Assembly (NCBI GenBank): GCA_013420905.1
Contig: JAAXNY010000011.1
Location: 1,240,001 to 1,304,000, forward strand
Origin: Collybia mongolica
Taxonomy: Eukaryota; Basidiomycota; Agaricomycetes; Agaricales; Clitocybaceae
Reading direction: 5' to 3'
Length of the DNA stretch: 64,000 bases
Every line of letters begins with the position of its first letter. Position 1 is the first letter of the stretch. The notes beneath the pieces were generated by a model that made no database searches, was not told where the DNA came from, and was given only the letters and a program-made list of their open reading frames with translations. Below, one piece after another: positions 21,896-32,950 of the stretch. The position numbers and the translations under genes are program-made.

Positions 21896-23695
21896 ATGTT
21901 GCGTTTAACCTATTCTCACCAAAATTTCAGATGGTGGACGAGATGTCGTCCTCTTCAGACTTCGGCAAATTTACCGGATCTGACTCGGACTCGCTCAGTT
22001 GTTGAAGAAAACCAGGATGTCTCATCCATGGACCTCCTTCTCAGGGCGGTTAGTGAGTTCTTTTCTCCATACATTGTTCACCAATACCAATGCCTTGTTC
22101 TTAGAGGAAAGGGCTAATCCAGCCTACCACTCCGTTATGCCGATGAGAACCCCGATATCCTGGTCGGAAGCCCTTCTTAATGCCGCACCCAAACCCGTAG
22201 GAGAAGCCAATGTGCAGGCGATACCACATGCACCCCTCACTTCCCGGAACATGCATGATTCATATTCAGAGCTCATACTTCCGTTTGGGTCATCTTCTCA
22301 GCTTATGGAGGAATACATTAACGCCTCTGGCGGTATTCGTCATGGAAAGTTAGTGGAAGATGGATACCAGTCGTTGGATCTCAATTCACGTTAACTCATT
22401 CTAGGTTGATGGAACATTTAGATTCCTTGGCGGGATCGATATCATACAAGCACATGCTGGGTCCCGGGGTAGAAACCCTTGGTCGGATACAAGAACGCGG
22501 GTTCTATATTGTTACTGCATCCGTAGACAGGTCACCCAATATTGCCTCCTGTAAAGCGGGGTCCACAGCGCTTACGCACCGTATCATAATAGACTCGACA
22601 TGTTAGCGCCCTTGGACCCAGCGCGCAACCTACGGTTGAGTGGACAGGTGATATACACCGGCCGTAGTTCTATGGAGGTCGCGGTAAAAATGGAAACAGT
22701 TGGGATGGACCTCCCAGATCAGACAGTGCTTCTTGGTACGAACCTTACATTTGTGACCTTCCCATAGTGGCTGATATTTGTAATTATATTTAGGCCGCTT
22801 TTCGATGGTTTGCAGAGATGCGAACACACACCGTGCACGACAGGTAAACCCACTTATAATATCTACCCCACAAGAACAAGCACTGCACCGTATAGGGGAG
22901 GGTGAGTGTATAGCAATTGATTCCATCCGATTACTGATTGCTTCGTTTAGTTATGAAACAACGGCGCCAATCATCTGCCCTTCGTTCTCTGTCACTCGTT
23001 CCCCCTAGCTCATCAGAGGCGGAGGCTCTGCACTCATATTACCTCCAGTATGGCCAAGGTAACAAAAATGGGGGGAATGGGTTTCCAGCCCGTGGCGAAG
23101 AAGTATGGATGGGGGACACAAAGCTAGAAAAATGCATGCAGATGTTCCCGCAAGAACGAAAGTGGGTGCTGACGGCTAGTTGAACAGCATGTCATTCATG
23201 TGTGTTTCCCAGCGTTCATCAAAAGGTGTTTGGAGGATACCTCATGAGACTTGCACATGAGGTAAACGCATCATTTTTCGGTTGTGATACAGTCTAATTG
23301 ATATCTCCTCAGCTGGGTTTCGCGAATGCAAGTATGTTCACTCGAAGTCGCGTGCGGTTCCTATCTCTCGATGGTATCTCCTTCGCTAGGCCTGTCCCAA
23401 TAGGTTCCATCCTACGTCTTACATCACAAATCCTCCATACCAGTACCTCAGATGTGGAATATCCATCCCTTGTGGTAAGCCCCCCACCTCATCATGCAAG
23501 ACAGACTGTTCAACTTGTGAATAGCATGTTGGGGTGAAGGCTAATGTAGTCGATGTAAACACCGGGTCCGAGCAGACAACAAATGATTTTAGGTTTACTT
23601 GGTATAGAGAAATGGCAGATGTTACGCAGCGGAGGGTTGTGCCCAAGACATATCAAGGTTGGTCTCGTCTCCTTGAGGCGGAAAACATCTCCTGA
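21896..23695 (+). CDS. Mitochondrial acyl-CoA thioesterase, ACOT9 type (double hotdog)
   Basis: Hydrolyses acyl-CoA to free acid and CoA, probably in mitochondria. Nine exons: 21896-22052, 22105-22348, 22405-22530, 22593-22735, 22794-22901, 22951-23161, 23213-23261, 23313-23474 and 23525-23695. The N-terminus is Arg-rich and non-acidic (MLRLTYSHQNFRWWTRCR), like a mitochondrial targeting sequence. The first hotdog half shows DSYSELILPFG, LMEEYINASGGIRHGKLMEH and LDSLAGSISYKHMLGPG, diagnostic of the ACOT9 group. The second half shows VHQKVFGGYLMRLAHELGFA and DVEYPSLV. The last exon ends SRLLEAENIS. All introns obey GT-AG. It lies just upstream (262 bp) of the LINE insertion, so its 3' flank and possibly its polyadenylation region border the repeat. 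Confidence 0.93.
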
Positions 23696-23957
23696 GGTGT
23701 TTATCTAGAAGCAATGCTTTGGCTGGAGGGGAAAAGGGCGTTGGAATTAGGAGCTGAGATTCGCGGACTGAGGAGAAAGTAGAAACAAATGGTTGAATAA
23801 AATATGTACAAGATCCTGTGCCTAGAGCAAGGAAAGGCCATAAGGTAGAAATCTGCCATAATATTCATCAAGTCAACGAATTCGTTGAACATGAAACGTT
23901 GACTATTATTTCCCACACAAAAGACACGTGTCACGAATTCATAGCATGACGACGGGA

Positions 23958-23971
23958 GACTAAAGGAAGAT
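23958..23971. repeat. Left 14-bp target-site duplication of the LINE
   Basis: GACTAAAGGAAGAT, repeated exactly at 32937-32950 after the A tail. Confidence 0.93.
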
Positions 23972-24087
23972 CATCTCTCTTCTTGATCTCTTACCACCAC
24001 CTGGTAGGAGGTTAGACACGTAGTAAAGTTGCAAATTGCCGTTACTCCCTGGTTGAGCCCACCCGCTCCCACCCTTTCTTGCGCTGT

Positions 24088-26199
24088 ATGCCTGCCTCTC
24101 GCTCTAAAGATAAACCCCTTAACCCTCCCGACCCCCCCGGGGGCTCAGGGACGGTTGACCCTGCCACCGTCTTCCGACCTCCTCCGTCGAAATCTCCATC
24201 CCCCGCTATTAGCTTCTCTAGACAATCTCTGGAGCGGGCTCTACGCATTCAGAGGACGAAGCCCAGTAGGGCTAACTTCTCATCTGTCCACCCCTCTCCC
24301 GCCGGGAGCGACGAGGAGGGGGACCCTGAACTCGAGGCTGCCGATAACGCAGACTCTACTGTTAAGCGGACCGCCAAGGGCAAAGGCCGCGCTGCCGCAC
24401 CCACGGACGATGCCGAGATGATTGATGTCTCAGGCATCCCCACGGATGCATTTGCTGAAGGGGATGATGCTAACTTGCAATACTCCTTCCAATTCCGTCG
24501 CGACCCAAAGACTTGGACCTCTGACACCGAATCCGCTGCTTCCTCAGCGCGCGCGATCGCCTCCTTCCTTGAATTTGGTGCGCAAAATGGAAAGATGTGG
24601 AACACATCAGAATCTGACGGTCTCGTTGAGGCCTCTGGTCATCTGATCCGTAGCCTGGTCAAACATGGGTTTGTCAGGAACTCTCTCCGTGGCTTGGACC
24701 CCCAGTCCTCGACATGGACGTTCATGGAAAGTGTCGCGACCTCCATTCGCACTGCCCTTGCGGAGGAACGCCAGGCCCACCACGCCAAGTTCCCTCCTCC
24801 TAAAGTCCCTCCCGGCCAGCTGCCTAACCCATCAAGGCACCAGTCTTTCGCTCATCGCGGCTCGGACCCTGCCAGCGCTCGACGCCCCGGCACGTTCCAG
24901 CAAACCAAACGACGTAACCCCGACAATAATCCTTTCAGGAATGGGATGTACGCGCCGCCGGCCCCGCTATATTCGCAAGTAGCAGGTGCCCCTCCGCTGG
25001 CCCCCGGCCCTTCCAACCAAAAGAAAGCCAGGACTACTCAGCATGAGGAGAGTTTAGTCAGGTTGGCCCAGGCCTTCCCGTACTCAAACCCGAATCAGGT
25101 CATGGGTGCAAGCGAGCTGCTCGCACCAAAAACAGCCGGTCCTAGCGCTCCTAACAAGCGCAAGTCCACCACCCACGGCCTGTCACGCAAAGCGATGACA
25201 GTGTTCGCTTCTCCTGCAGTCCCATGGGATCTCAAACCATGCTGCACTCCCCTGACTGATGCCCTCACAAAGGCACAGTCCAAACTCTGGATCCTGCACG
25301 AGGAGCGGTCACTTGGTAGTATTACTATCACAGCTGACAACATCCCGTCCGAGGCCGACATCAAGGTCATCCACTGCTGGTTCCAGTGGAACGCGGGACA
25401 GACCGAAGTCAAGGATGCCACGATCTACGTGGAGGCTGGCTCGTCCAGATCCTCTATGATGGTCGCTGACTTCCCCTTTTACGGCCTCGAACCCAAGCTG
25501 GGGGAGAATGGCAAACCAATCCCTATCTCTGGGCAAGACGCACTCAACGTCCTGCTTCAACGGTGTAATGCCGAACAGAGAAAGGCTCTCCGATTCTACC
25601 ACTCTGTCCCGCCCAGAGTAGTGAAAGCTTCCGGTCACGCGTCTAACACATACCTCTTCTTTGAGATATACGACTCGCGGGGCGGGTTGAATCTTAAAGC
25701 GCTCAAGGGAACCTCATTCCAGTGGGGGACCCATAGGCTCCGCTTCGCAGAGGCGACCCCCAGAGTTGGGGCGCCCCTGTGCAACCGCTGTTGGAGATAC
25801 GGGCACCGCTCTACGGCGGCGGCTTGTCCTTCCAAAAGCATCCACTGTCAGAAGTGTGGTGGCAACCACGCCAAGAACTTCCATCGCGTACTGGCCACGT
25901 GCTGCAAAGCACAGCCGAACGCGAAACCACCTATCGCGGCTACACCAGGTAACGAGCCGTGCCCCAACCCAGACAGGTGCATCAACTGTCGAACTGCCGG
26001 TCACCCGTCGGATTCGAGGGACTGCCCCTTCTGGAAGAAGAGATACAACGCCGGGTGGATCCTGGCTAAGTATAAATCTGTCAAAGTAGGTGACGCCATC
26101 ATCGTCCCCCTTAGTAAGCTCACTGGCGCTTCCCCACCTCTAGGACCCCGTCCCCGAGCTGGAGAGCGTCATCTCCACGCTCAGCAAACTAGTCATTAA
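24088..26199 (+). CDS. LINE ORF1 protein (nucleic-acid-binding, CCHC knuckles)
   Basis: About 703 residues. The first half is Pro/Ser/Arg-rich. The C-terminal third has three Cys/His clusters near residues 565-660: CNRCWRYGHRSTAAAC, CQKCGGNH followed by a later Cys pair, and CINCRTAGHPSDSRDC. These are zinc knuckles like those of LINE ORF1 RNA chaperones. The ATG at 24088 is the first in frame. The stop overlaps the ORF2 start as TAATG (26197-26201), suggesting termination and re-initiation. The frame is free of stops. Confidence 0.9.
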   Translation: MPASRSKDKPLNPPDPPGGSGTVDPATVFRPPPSKSPSPAISFSRQSLERALRIQRTKPSRANFSSVHPSPAGSDEEGDPELEAADNADSTVKRTAKGKGRAAAPTDDAEMIDVSGIPTDAFAEGDDANLQYSFQFRRDPKTWTSDTESAASSARAIASFLEFGAQNGKMWNTSESDGLVEASGHLIRSLVKHGFVRNSLRGLDPQSSTWTFMESVATSIRTALAEERQAHHAKFPPPKVPPGQLPNPSRHQSFAHRGSDPASARRPGTFQQTKRRNPDNNPFRNGMYAPPAPLYSQVAGAPPLAPGPSNQKKARTTQHEESLVRLAQAFPYSNPNQVMGASELLAPKTAGPSAPNKRKSTTHGLSRKAMTVFASPAVPWDLKPCCTPLTDALTKAQSKLWILHEERSLGSITITADNIPSEADIKVIHCWFQWNAGQTEVKDATIYVEAGSSRSSMMVADFPFYGLEPKLGENGKPIPISGQDALNVLLQRCNAEQRKALRFYHSVPPRVVKASGHASNTYLFFEIYDSRGGLNLKALKGTSFQWGTHRLRFAEATPRVGAPLCNRCWRYGHRSTAAACPSKSIHCQKCGGNHAKNFHRVLATCCKAQPNAKPPIAATPGNEPCPNPDRCINCRTAGHPSDSRDCPFWKKRYNAGWILAKYKSVKVGDAIIVPLSKLTGASPPLGPRPRAGERHLHAQQTSH

Positions 26200-29100
26200 T
26201 GAATAAGTTGTTTAGAGCGTGCATATACTGTCAGAATGTAGCAAAGAATACACTTTGGCTTGAATCGCTCCTTGAGTCCAAAAAACTTAAGTGGGACATT
26301 CTATTAATCCAGGAACCCCCCTGGAAAGTCATTAGACACACTGCGTCGCTCACGGCGAAGGAAGGCGCCCCGGTAATCGGGGGGCCGACCCACCCGGAGT
26401 GGACGTGCTTCTCCCCCCCGGGCATTGATGTAAATGCCCAACCGCGTGTCCTCACGTACGTGCATAACAGGCTCCGGCCCGCTAAGCCTGCGTTGAGACC
26501 AGACATTGTCTCTCATAGAGACATCATTGCAATTTCGCTAAAGGGCCCTGGTGGCCCGAAAACGATAGTCAACGTACAGTGGCTCAAAAAACTGCCCCAA
26601 TGTTTGTACATTTTTGAAAGATCAATATGGTATGAAGTGCTGACATAAGCAGGGGACCTGGGGTAATTATGTAAGATACTATGACATCGTGGCTTTCCAA
26701 TGGACCCTGGATCATGTGATTTGGATCAAAACCCATTAAGCTATAGGCCAAACAAAATGATTACTCATTGGGGCAGTTTTTTGACCCTCTATTAATTTTC
26801 TATCTAATACTTTGTATGACCACCTTTTGCCTTTATAACTGCTTGTATCCGCCTGGGCATACTTTCTATCAGGTTTTGGCATACCTCTGGTGGAATTTCA
26901 CCCCACTCTTCAGCCAATCTATCCCACAACTCATGTACTCCTTTGGGTGGTGTCGGATATTCTTTAAGACGGCGCTTGAGATGTTCCCAAAGGTGTTCTA
27001 TTGGATTCATGTCAGGGGATTGGGCAGGCCAGCCAAGGACTTGAATGTTGTTGTCTTCAAACCACTGTGTGGCCAGTCCAGATGTGTGTTTGGGGTCGTT
27101 ATCTTGCTGAAAGTAGCGCTCGCCATCCACCATTTCCAACTTCTCAAAACTTTCCTGAACTCCACTCTCCAAAATTTCACAGTATTGAACCTTGTCCATG
27201 TTCCCCTGCACCTCTATGAGCTTTCCCACTCCATTCCACCCCATACAACCCCATACCATGAGGTTTCCTCCTCCTCCATGTTTGACAGTAGGTGATGTTG
27301 TTCTATCAGATGGTGGTTCTCCCCTTTGTTTCCAGACATAAACCTTTCCATCTGACCCAATCCTATTGATTTTGGTCTCATCTGTCCATAGAACCCTTTT
27401 CCAGTCCTCCACAGTCCAGCTTTCATGATATTTTGCAAACTGGAGATGCCGGATGCGATGGGCTCGTTTGAGAAGAGGAGCTTTCCTCTTTGTAGCAGCA
27501 TAAAATTGATTTTCCTTGAGTGCATTTCTGACTGTCTGGGGTGTGACAGGATTGGGGATGATGCCATTGATGAATTGGGTAGCCTGAACTGCATTATCAA
27601 GCTTCCCTGACTTGATTTGACGAATAATTGACTGTTTGTCACGAACAGACAGCTTGGAGGGGCGGCCACCAAGGTTGTTTTCTTTGTTTCCATCCACATC
27701 TTTGCTGATCCTACTGATGGTACCCTTCCCTAGACCAGTTTTCTCCTTGATTTGACACTGAGAATAGCCCTCATTGAGGAGAGAAACAACAGTATTGTGC
27801 TGAGCAGTAGAAATGGCTTTCATGATGGTGGTAAGAGGTCAAGAAGATGATTGAACCAATTCCAACATGTCAAATTGATACAAATAAAGTCACATGACAT
27901 TGTTTATTCTTCCCACAGTCCATAATGTTCTTGCATTGGATCATAAATGCCAGAATAATGGAAAATAAGATAAGGGTCAAAAAACTGCCCCAATAAGTAA
28001 CCATTTTGTTTGGCTTATAGCTTAATGGATATTGATCCAAATCACATGATCCAGGGTCCATTGGAAAGCCACGATGTCATAGTATCTTACATAATTACCC
28101 CAGGTCCCCTGCTTATGTCAGCACTTCATACCATATTGATCTTTCAAAAATGTACAAACATTGGGGCAGTTTTTTGAGCCACTGTATACTCTGATGCCGA
28201 GGGAACCGCCATCAGACACATATCCGATCACTGGGACAGATTCCGTGACGTGGGTTATATGGGTGGTGATTTTAACTGCCCGTCCCCGTTATGGGACCCC
28301 GAAGTGATCGACAACAACCCGAAGGCCACCTCCTTACTGGAGGTGACACAAGACATCGGTCTCGAGAGAGTTGGGCCGCCCGCCAGGGTGACTACACATA
28401 TCCCACGTAACAACGAACTCAGAGAATCAATCTTAGACCTTGTGTTTCTTGAAGACACAAGGACGTATCAAGCAGAAGTCCGTGTAGGGGAGGCGGGAGC
28501 CTCGGACCACAGGCCGCTTACCACAGTCCTCCCCATTAGACACAAAGTCATGGAGGGGAAGAAACACATTAAGCCCAAATCAGAAGAGGAAAGTGATTTT
28601 CTCGAGATGATTGGGTTTAACCTAGACTCCATTGAGCTGCCGGAGGAACCGTCAGCTGAGGGAATAGACCATGTTACTGAACGAATAGCCACCATCTTCA
28701 AGACCGCGTGGGACAAGTTCGCCGAGGCTGGGCGTGTAAGCGCCCGATCGAAGCCTTGGTGGAATGCGACCTGCACGGAGGCGAAGGAGATGGCCATGTT
28801 CACTAATGAGCGTGATGACTGGAGGACCCTAAAGAGGGTCACCAGACAAGCCAAGAGGGTCTTCTTTGATGAGCGCATTGAGGAAGTGTCTCACACCACT
28901 AAGAGGCCATGGGACCTCATGAACTGGGTAGGGCCTCGCAAGACACCCGCTGCTGTTACGATCAACCATAACGGCAACCCTTGCAACACGAACGAGGAAC
29001 TGTGGGATGCCATCCACAGTACGTTCAACTCCGCACACGACAGACCAACCAACATGGCTGAAATGGGCGACCAATGGAAGGCCCCCAAAACCAGGGGCTG

Positions 29101-31654
29101 GACTAAATTTAGCCTCAAGGAGATGAGGGATGCCCTTCAGGGCACCTCGAACAGTTCAGCCCCTGGGCCGGACAACATCACCTGGAGGCATTTGAAGCGG
29201 CTCCTTGTAGGACCCGAAGCCCAGGCTATCATAGTCTGGCTGGCAAACGCATGCCTGTCATGCGGACACTGGCCGGAACATTTCAAAGCCTCCCGCACTG
29301 TCATCATCCCAAAGCCAGGGAAAGCGACGTACGACACTCCTAAGTCTTACAGACCCATCGTGCTCCTAAACACGTTGGGCAAGCTTATTGAGAAAATGCT
29401 ATCCACCCGCTTGCAGTTTGAGGCTCAAGCGGCGGGAGTCCTGCACCCGAATCAATTCGGTGGTGTCCGCCAAAACTCCACCGAAGATGCCGGAGTACTT
29501 CTTACCCACATTGTCCGCGAAGGATGGACAAGGGGGGTTAAGACAAGCGTGGTTGCATTTGACCTTGCCCAATACTTCCCCTCGATCAACCACGAGGTGA
29601 TGATCAACATCTTAGAAGGCCAGGGGTTCGCGCCCGAAATAGTCGCGTTCTTCCGGTCGTACCTGGTGGGTCGCAAGACCAGATATGTTTGGGGGGACGA
29701 TGAATCCCCCCCATTCGATTCGAGCGTAGGACTGGGACAGGGCTCCGCCCTATCCCCAATCCTGTCAGCCCTCGTACTAGCCATTCTCATGAAAGAGTTC
29801 TATAGACGGAACGAGAATGAATCGGACCTCATCTCCTACGTCGATGACGGGACCATCATATCCCAATCGAAGACGTGGGAAAGCAACAATGCTATGCTCA
29901 AGAGAGCGTACAACATCATCTTCCTCATGATGAGAGCCATGGGCCTGATCCTAGAACATGCGAAGTCCGAGGGCTTCCATTTCAGCCTTCTGAAGTTGGA
30001 TGACAATCCGACCATAGATCTCGGCCACGCCCCCTATACAGGGGCCACCCCTCTGAAACCGGGCATCCTTTGGAGATACCTAGGCTTCTACTTTGACCGC
30101 GCGCTCTCGTTCAAGAAGCACGTGGAGATGTACGCGAACAAGGCCCTGACCTCAAGCAGGGCCCTGTTAGCGCTTGGAAACTCGGCATGGGGCTTAAGAC
30201 CCGTGCACAAAAGAACTCTGTATCGGGCTTGTGTACTTCCAATTGCGACGTACGGATGCCGGCTATGGAACGTTGATGGGGCCCGCATCAAGGGGCACCT
30301 CGAAGCACTCCGCAAGATGCAACGAAAGGCTGCACTTTGGATCACAGGCAACTTCAGGACCACCCCGAAAGGGGCCCCGGAGACCCTCGCAGGCCTCCCG
30401 CCCATCCACTTGCATATCCGTAAGTTGGTGGAGAGGAGCCACTACCGTGTCCGGACCTTGGCCAAGAGCCACGCAGTCAGGAATTTAATTGACGGACAGG
30501 CACACTTGTCAGTCAGTCGCATGTCCGACGCCAAAAGGCGCAGGATCAAATCCGGGATAATGGATTCATTTGCCCGATTAAAGGAATGCAGCGATGATGC
30601 GTCCCCAGTGTTCCCCCTCGCGCAACCGGGCAGTCGATTACTTGACTGGGCGGCCGAGAGGGTGGAGATCAGACCCTCCCCTCCACCCGAAGAAGAGAAG
30701 GAGAAGAGGAAGACGGCTTTTGCTGATTTCGGAAAAGTTCTCACCCACCGAATCAACGAAGCTAAACTCGACCCAAAGCGAGTCGCGATCATATGCGACG
30801 GGTCCGTCCCGCGGTCCGAGGACCTCCAAGCTACCTCAGCCTGGAGAGTCTGGTCGGATGGCACACTGTATAGCGGCCTTGCCCCCTGTGGGAATGTCAC
30901 TTCGGACGATGTTGAGGCCTGCGCCATCTCGAAAGGGGTGGACGAGGCCTTCGGCATCCCTAACTTAGACATCTGGAAAATTGATGTCTTCTCGGACTCC
31001 GTGAATGCAATCAATCTGGTCATTGACCCGACGCATCACACGGCACACAAATGGGCCGCCAACGTGTCGGCCAAACTCGCTTACTGGCTAACGGTGAAAC
31101 TGGATGCCAGTATTACTCTGCACCACACGCCAAAGGCGTGCGGGGTGCGCGAACATATACTTGCCCATGAAGCGGCCTCCAATGCAGAGGTCCCACACGG
31201 AGAAGTAAAACACACATCCCTCGCTAAGGCGAGGGCGGACGCGGTCCTACGTATGACGGACGCTTGGAGCGAATTGGCCAAGCAGAAGTCTTACATTGGG
31301 GCCCACTTCCTGCCGCTCCACGAAGGGAGTAAGCAACTATTGCCAAGCCACCTGAAAGGGGGGACTTGGATCGGAAAGGTGTCCACCAGCACCAGTGATA
31401 CTGTCAGGCTGGCGCGGGCCCTAACGGGCCATGCACCGATTGGCGCGTACAGACAGAGGTTCCTTAAGGAGAAGGAGACCTATGACTGCGACTGCGGCCT
31501 CGGAAAGGAGACCGTAGAACATGTATTCCGGTACTGTCCGCTTTACCAGCGGAAAACCCGGCCCGGGAGAGAGCTGACTCTTGTATGGGTCAGCAATTTC
31601 CTCCACGACAACCCGGCGGCCTTTGGGGTTTTCCGGGAACCCCGTTTAGAGTAG
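26199..31654 (+). CDS. LINE ORF2 polyprotein (endonuclease, RT, RNase H), split by a Tc1/mariner insertion
   Basis: Frame opens at 26199, runs to 26576, is broken by the mariner element, and continues 28187-31654. With the element and one TA removed the frame is continuous, about 1,281 residues. The endonuclease shows ILLIQEPPW, GDFNCPSPLW and SDHRPL. The reverse transcriptase shows YRPIVLLNTLGKLIEKML, motif A FDLAQYFPSI, motif B GLGQGSALSPILSALV and motif C YVDDG. RNase H residues are CDGS, DDVEACAI and FSDSVNAI. A C-terminal Cys/His cluster reads CDCGLGKETVEHVFRYC. All catalytic positions visible are kept. In its present form only the part after the insertion (RT and RNase H) is uninterrupted, so this copy cannot make the full enzyme. 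Confidence 0.93.
26577..26787 (+). repeat. Left terminal inverted repeat of the Tc1/mariner element
   Basis: About 211 bp, matched in reverse complement by 27974-28184 with only a few mismatches near the inner end. The motif CAAAAAACTGCCCCAAT sits at the outer end and again, inverted, at the inner end. Confidence 0.92.
26804..27823 (-). CDS. Tc1/mariner transposase, DD34E, full length
   Basis: 339 residues, intronless, no stop. The N-terminal paired helix-turn-helix region reads ISTAQHNTVVSLLNEGYS, GKGTISRIS and a GGRPSKLS hook between the two DNA-binding parts. The DDE catalytic core reads VLWTDETKI (first Asp), YFQQDNDPKHTS (second Asp) and SPDMNPIEHLWEHLKR (Glu), with 34 residues between second Asp and Glu. 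GGGGNLMVWGCMGWNGVG is also typical. Frame, length and catalytic residues are all normal, so the enzyme may be active. ATG at 27823 is preceded by the TIR and a short leader. Confidence 0.96.
   Translation of the reverse strand: MKAISTAQHNTVVSLLNEGYSQCQIKEKTGLGKGTISRISKDVDGNKENNLGGRPSKLSVRDKQSIIRQIKSGKLDNAVQATQFINGIIPNPVTPQTVRNALKENQFYAATKRKAPLLKRAHRIRHLQFAKYHESWTVEDWKRVLWTDETKINRIGSDGKVYVWKQRGEPPSDRTTSPTVKHGGGGNLMVWGCMGWNGVGKLIEVQGNMDKVQYCEILESGVQESFEKLEMVDGERYFQQDNDPKHTSGLATQWFEDNNIQVLGWPAQSPDMNPIEHLWEHLKRRLKEYPTPPKGVHELWDRLAEEWGEIPPEVCQNLIESMPRRIQAVIKAKGGHTKY
27974..28184 (-). repeat. Right terminal inverted repeat of the Tc1/mariner element
   Basis: Reverse complement of 26577-26787 with a handful of differences, most at the inner end. 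Confidence 0.92.
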
Positions 31655-32048
31655 GGTGGGTGTACCGGGAGGTAAGTAGGTACTTGCTGAGGGGTAGCTG
31701 TGACACCGAGGCATCAGTCTCGGGCTTCGGCCCGGGATGAGTGGTCATGCATGGCCTCGGCCTCTCCGGACTAAGTCGATCTCCTCTTGAGGAGGTCTCC
31801 AGGGGATGAGCCCCCCCGGGGAACCTGTCGGCAGGGGTGGCCGCACTTAAGCTTATTTACCAAGCGGATTGAGAGGCGCGGGGGGCGTGCCCCCCTGCTA
31901 CGACGCCTGCTCTCGTTTCCCGAAAGGGACTATTTTATGGCCCCTCACAAGGGGGCTCACTCAGGGAGCGCTTCCAACCGGGAACGGGCGGGGCAATCCA
32001 GACCTGCCTCATATGACGGCCTATAATGGACATATCTCGACTCGGCTT

Positions 32049-32056
32049 GATACGAT
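32049..32056. repeat. Left 8-bp target-site duplication of hAT-like MITE
   Basis: GATACGAT, repeated exactly at 32853-32860. Confidence 0.92.
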
Positions 32057-32852
32057 TAGTGATGTGCAGGGCCCGGCTCAAAGCCCGAAAGCCCAGGTAG
32101 CCGGGCCGTTAAAGCCCGAGCCCAGCCGAGCCGGGATGAAGGGCTTGGTGGGCTCAAGGGCTCGGCTTGGGGTGTCAAAAGCCCGAGCCGAGCCCTCGAG
32201 CCCGGGCTTGATGCGTTGGCGTTGACGCGTCTCAGTAGCATGTGTCACACATTTTTTTTGCAACCAATTCCATGAGGACCACCTGTACAGTTCTTCAGCC
32301 ACCATCAATATCAACCAGAAAAAGAAAGTGTTACCCAACGACAAGTCTTACCTGCCGATTATTTGTTTTCGATGTCAACAAAGTCTGGAGCCTCGTCGGT
32401 TCGCCCAAAACGGCTGATAACCGCTTCAGGAAAGGTGCTCCACTCATCACATTCTGAACAACCGGCGCTACCATCGCACAAGCGGGCTATTCAAGCTCGA
32501 CGGGCTGAAGACTCAGAGGCCGCCAAGGACTGCCAGTGCGAGAGATGAAGACCATCCCCACCTGTAATAACTGATCGAGCCTCTACTCCACCTCCTTCTA
32601 GTACCTCGGCTTCACTTGAGGGCTTCGAGGATGATGAGGAAGGGGGTGTATTTGTTCAAAGTATTTCGTAACTACTTGTTCTACATATTTGACAACTTTT
32701 GCCCTATCAAGCCCAGGCTTAAGCCCAAGCCGAGCCCGAGCCGAGCCCGAGCCCTCTACAAGGGCCCGGCTCGTGTCGTCAACAAGCCTGAGCCCCCCTA
32801 AGCCGAGCCCAAGCCCGGGCTTTTGAGCCGAGCCGGGCCCTGCACATCACTA
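32057..32852. mobile_element. Non-autonomous hAT-like element (796 bp) in the LINE 3' UTR
   Basis: Starts TAGTGATGTGCAGGGCCCGG and ends with its inverse (23 bp perfect including CTC), flanked by an exact 8-bp duplication. The next 100-150 bp at each end are built of GAGCCC/AGCCGAGCCC-like repeats, so GC is very high at the ends and ordinary in the middle. No transposase frame is seen; the internal open stretches are short. The TIR differs from that of the hAT at 7687, so a different transposase must move it. Confidence 0.88.
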
Positions 32853-32860
32853 GATACGAT
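32853..32860. repeat. Right 8-bp target-site duplication of hAT-like MITE
   Basis: GATACGAT, identical to 32049-32056. Confidence 0.92.
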
Positions 32861-32936
32861 TACGGTTACACGTGACCGCTTCTGTACTTTTGTATTGCGG
32901 TATATAAAAACGTTGAAGGAAAAAAAAAAAAAAAAA

Positions 32937-32950
32937 GACTAAAGGAAGAT
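32937..32950. repeat. Right 14-bp target-site duplication of the LINE
   Basis: GACTAAAGGAAGAT, identical to 23958-23971. Confidence 0.93.

Larger units (their letters stand above)
26577..28184 (-). mobile_element. Tc1/mariner transposon (1,608 bp), apparently intact
   Basis: Flanked by TA (26575-26576 and 28185-28186). Ends CAGTGGCTCAAAAAACTGCC and its inverse, with terminal inverted repeats of about 211 bp that are nearly identical. One uninterrupted transposase frame lies on the minus strand. Removing the element and one TA restores ORF2 of the LINE exactly (VNVYSDAEG), so no footprint or later decay is present. Confidence 0.95.
23972..32936 (+). mobile_element. Full-length LINE (non-LTR retrotransposon, APE endonuclease + RT + RNase H) with two nested DNA elements
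   Basis: Bounded by a 14-bp target duplication and ending in 17 A residues, so both ends are known. Two reading frames: ORF1 with CCHC zinc knuckles and ORF2 with AP-endonuclease, reverse transcriptase and RNase H. This layout fits the Tad/I-like LINEs of fungi. It has been hit twice: by a Tc1/mariner element inside ORF2 (26577-28184) and by a hAT-like non-autonomous element in the 3' UTR (32057-32852). Without these and their duplicated targets the LINE is about 6.5 kb. Both frames are open once the mariner copy is subtracted, so it was intact when hit and probably inserted recently. Confidence 0.94.

Noticed and set aside
32057..32852. GAGCCC repeats considered as a satellite or CRISPR-like array
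   Set aside because: Repeats are irregular and lie only at both ends inside perfect TIRs with an 8-bp duplication, so a transposon explains them.
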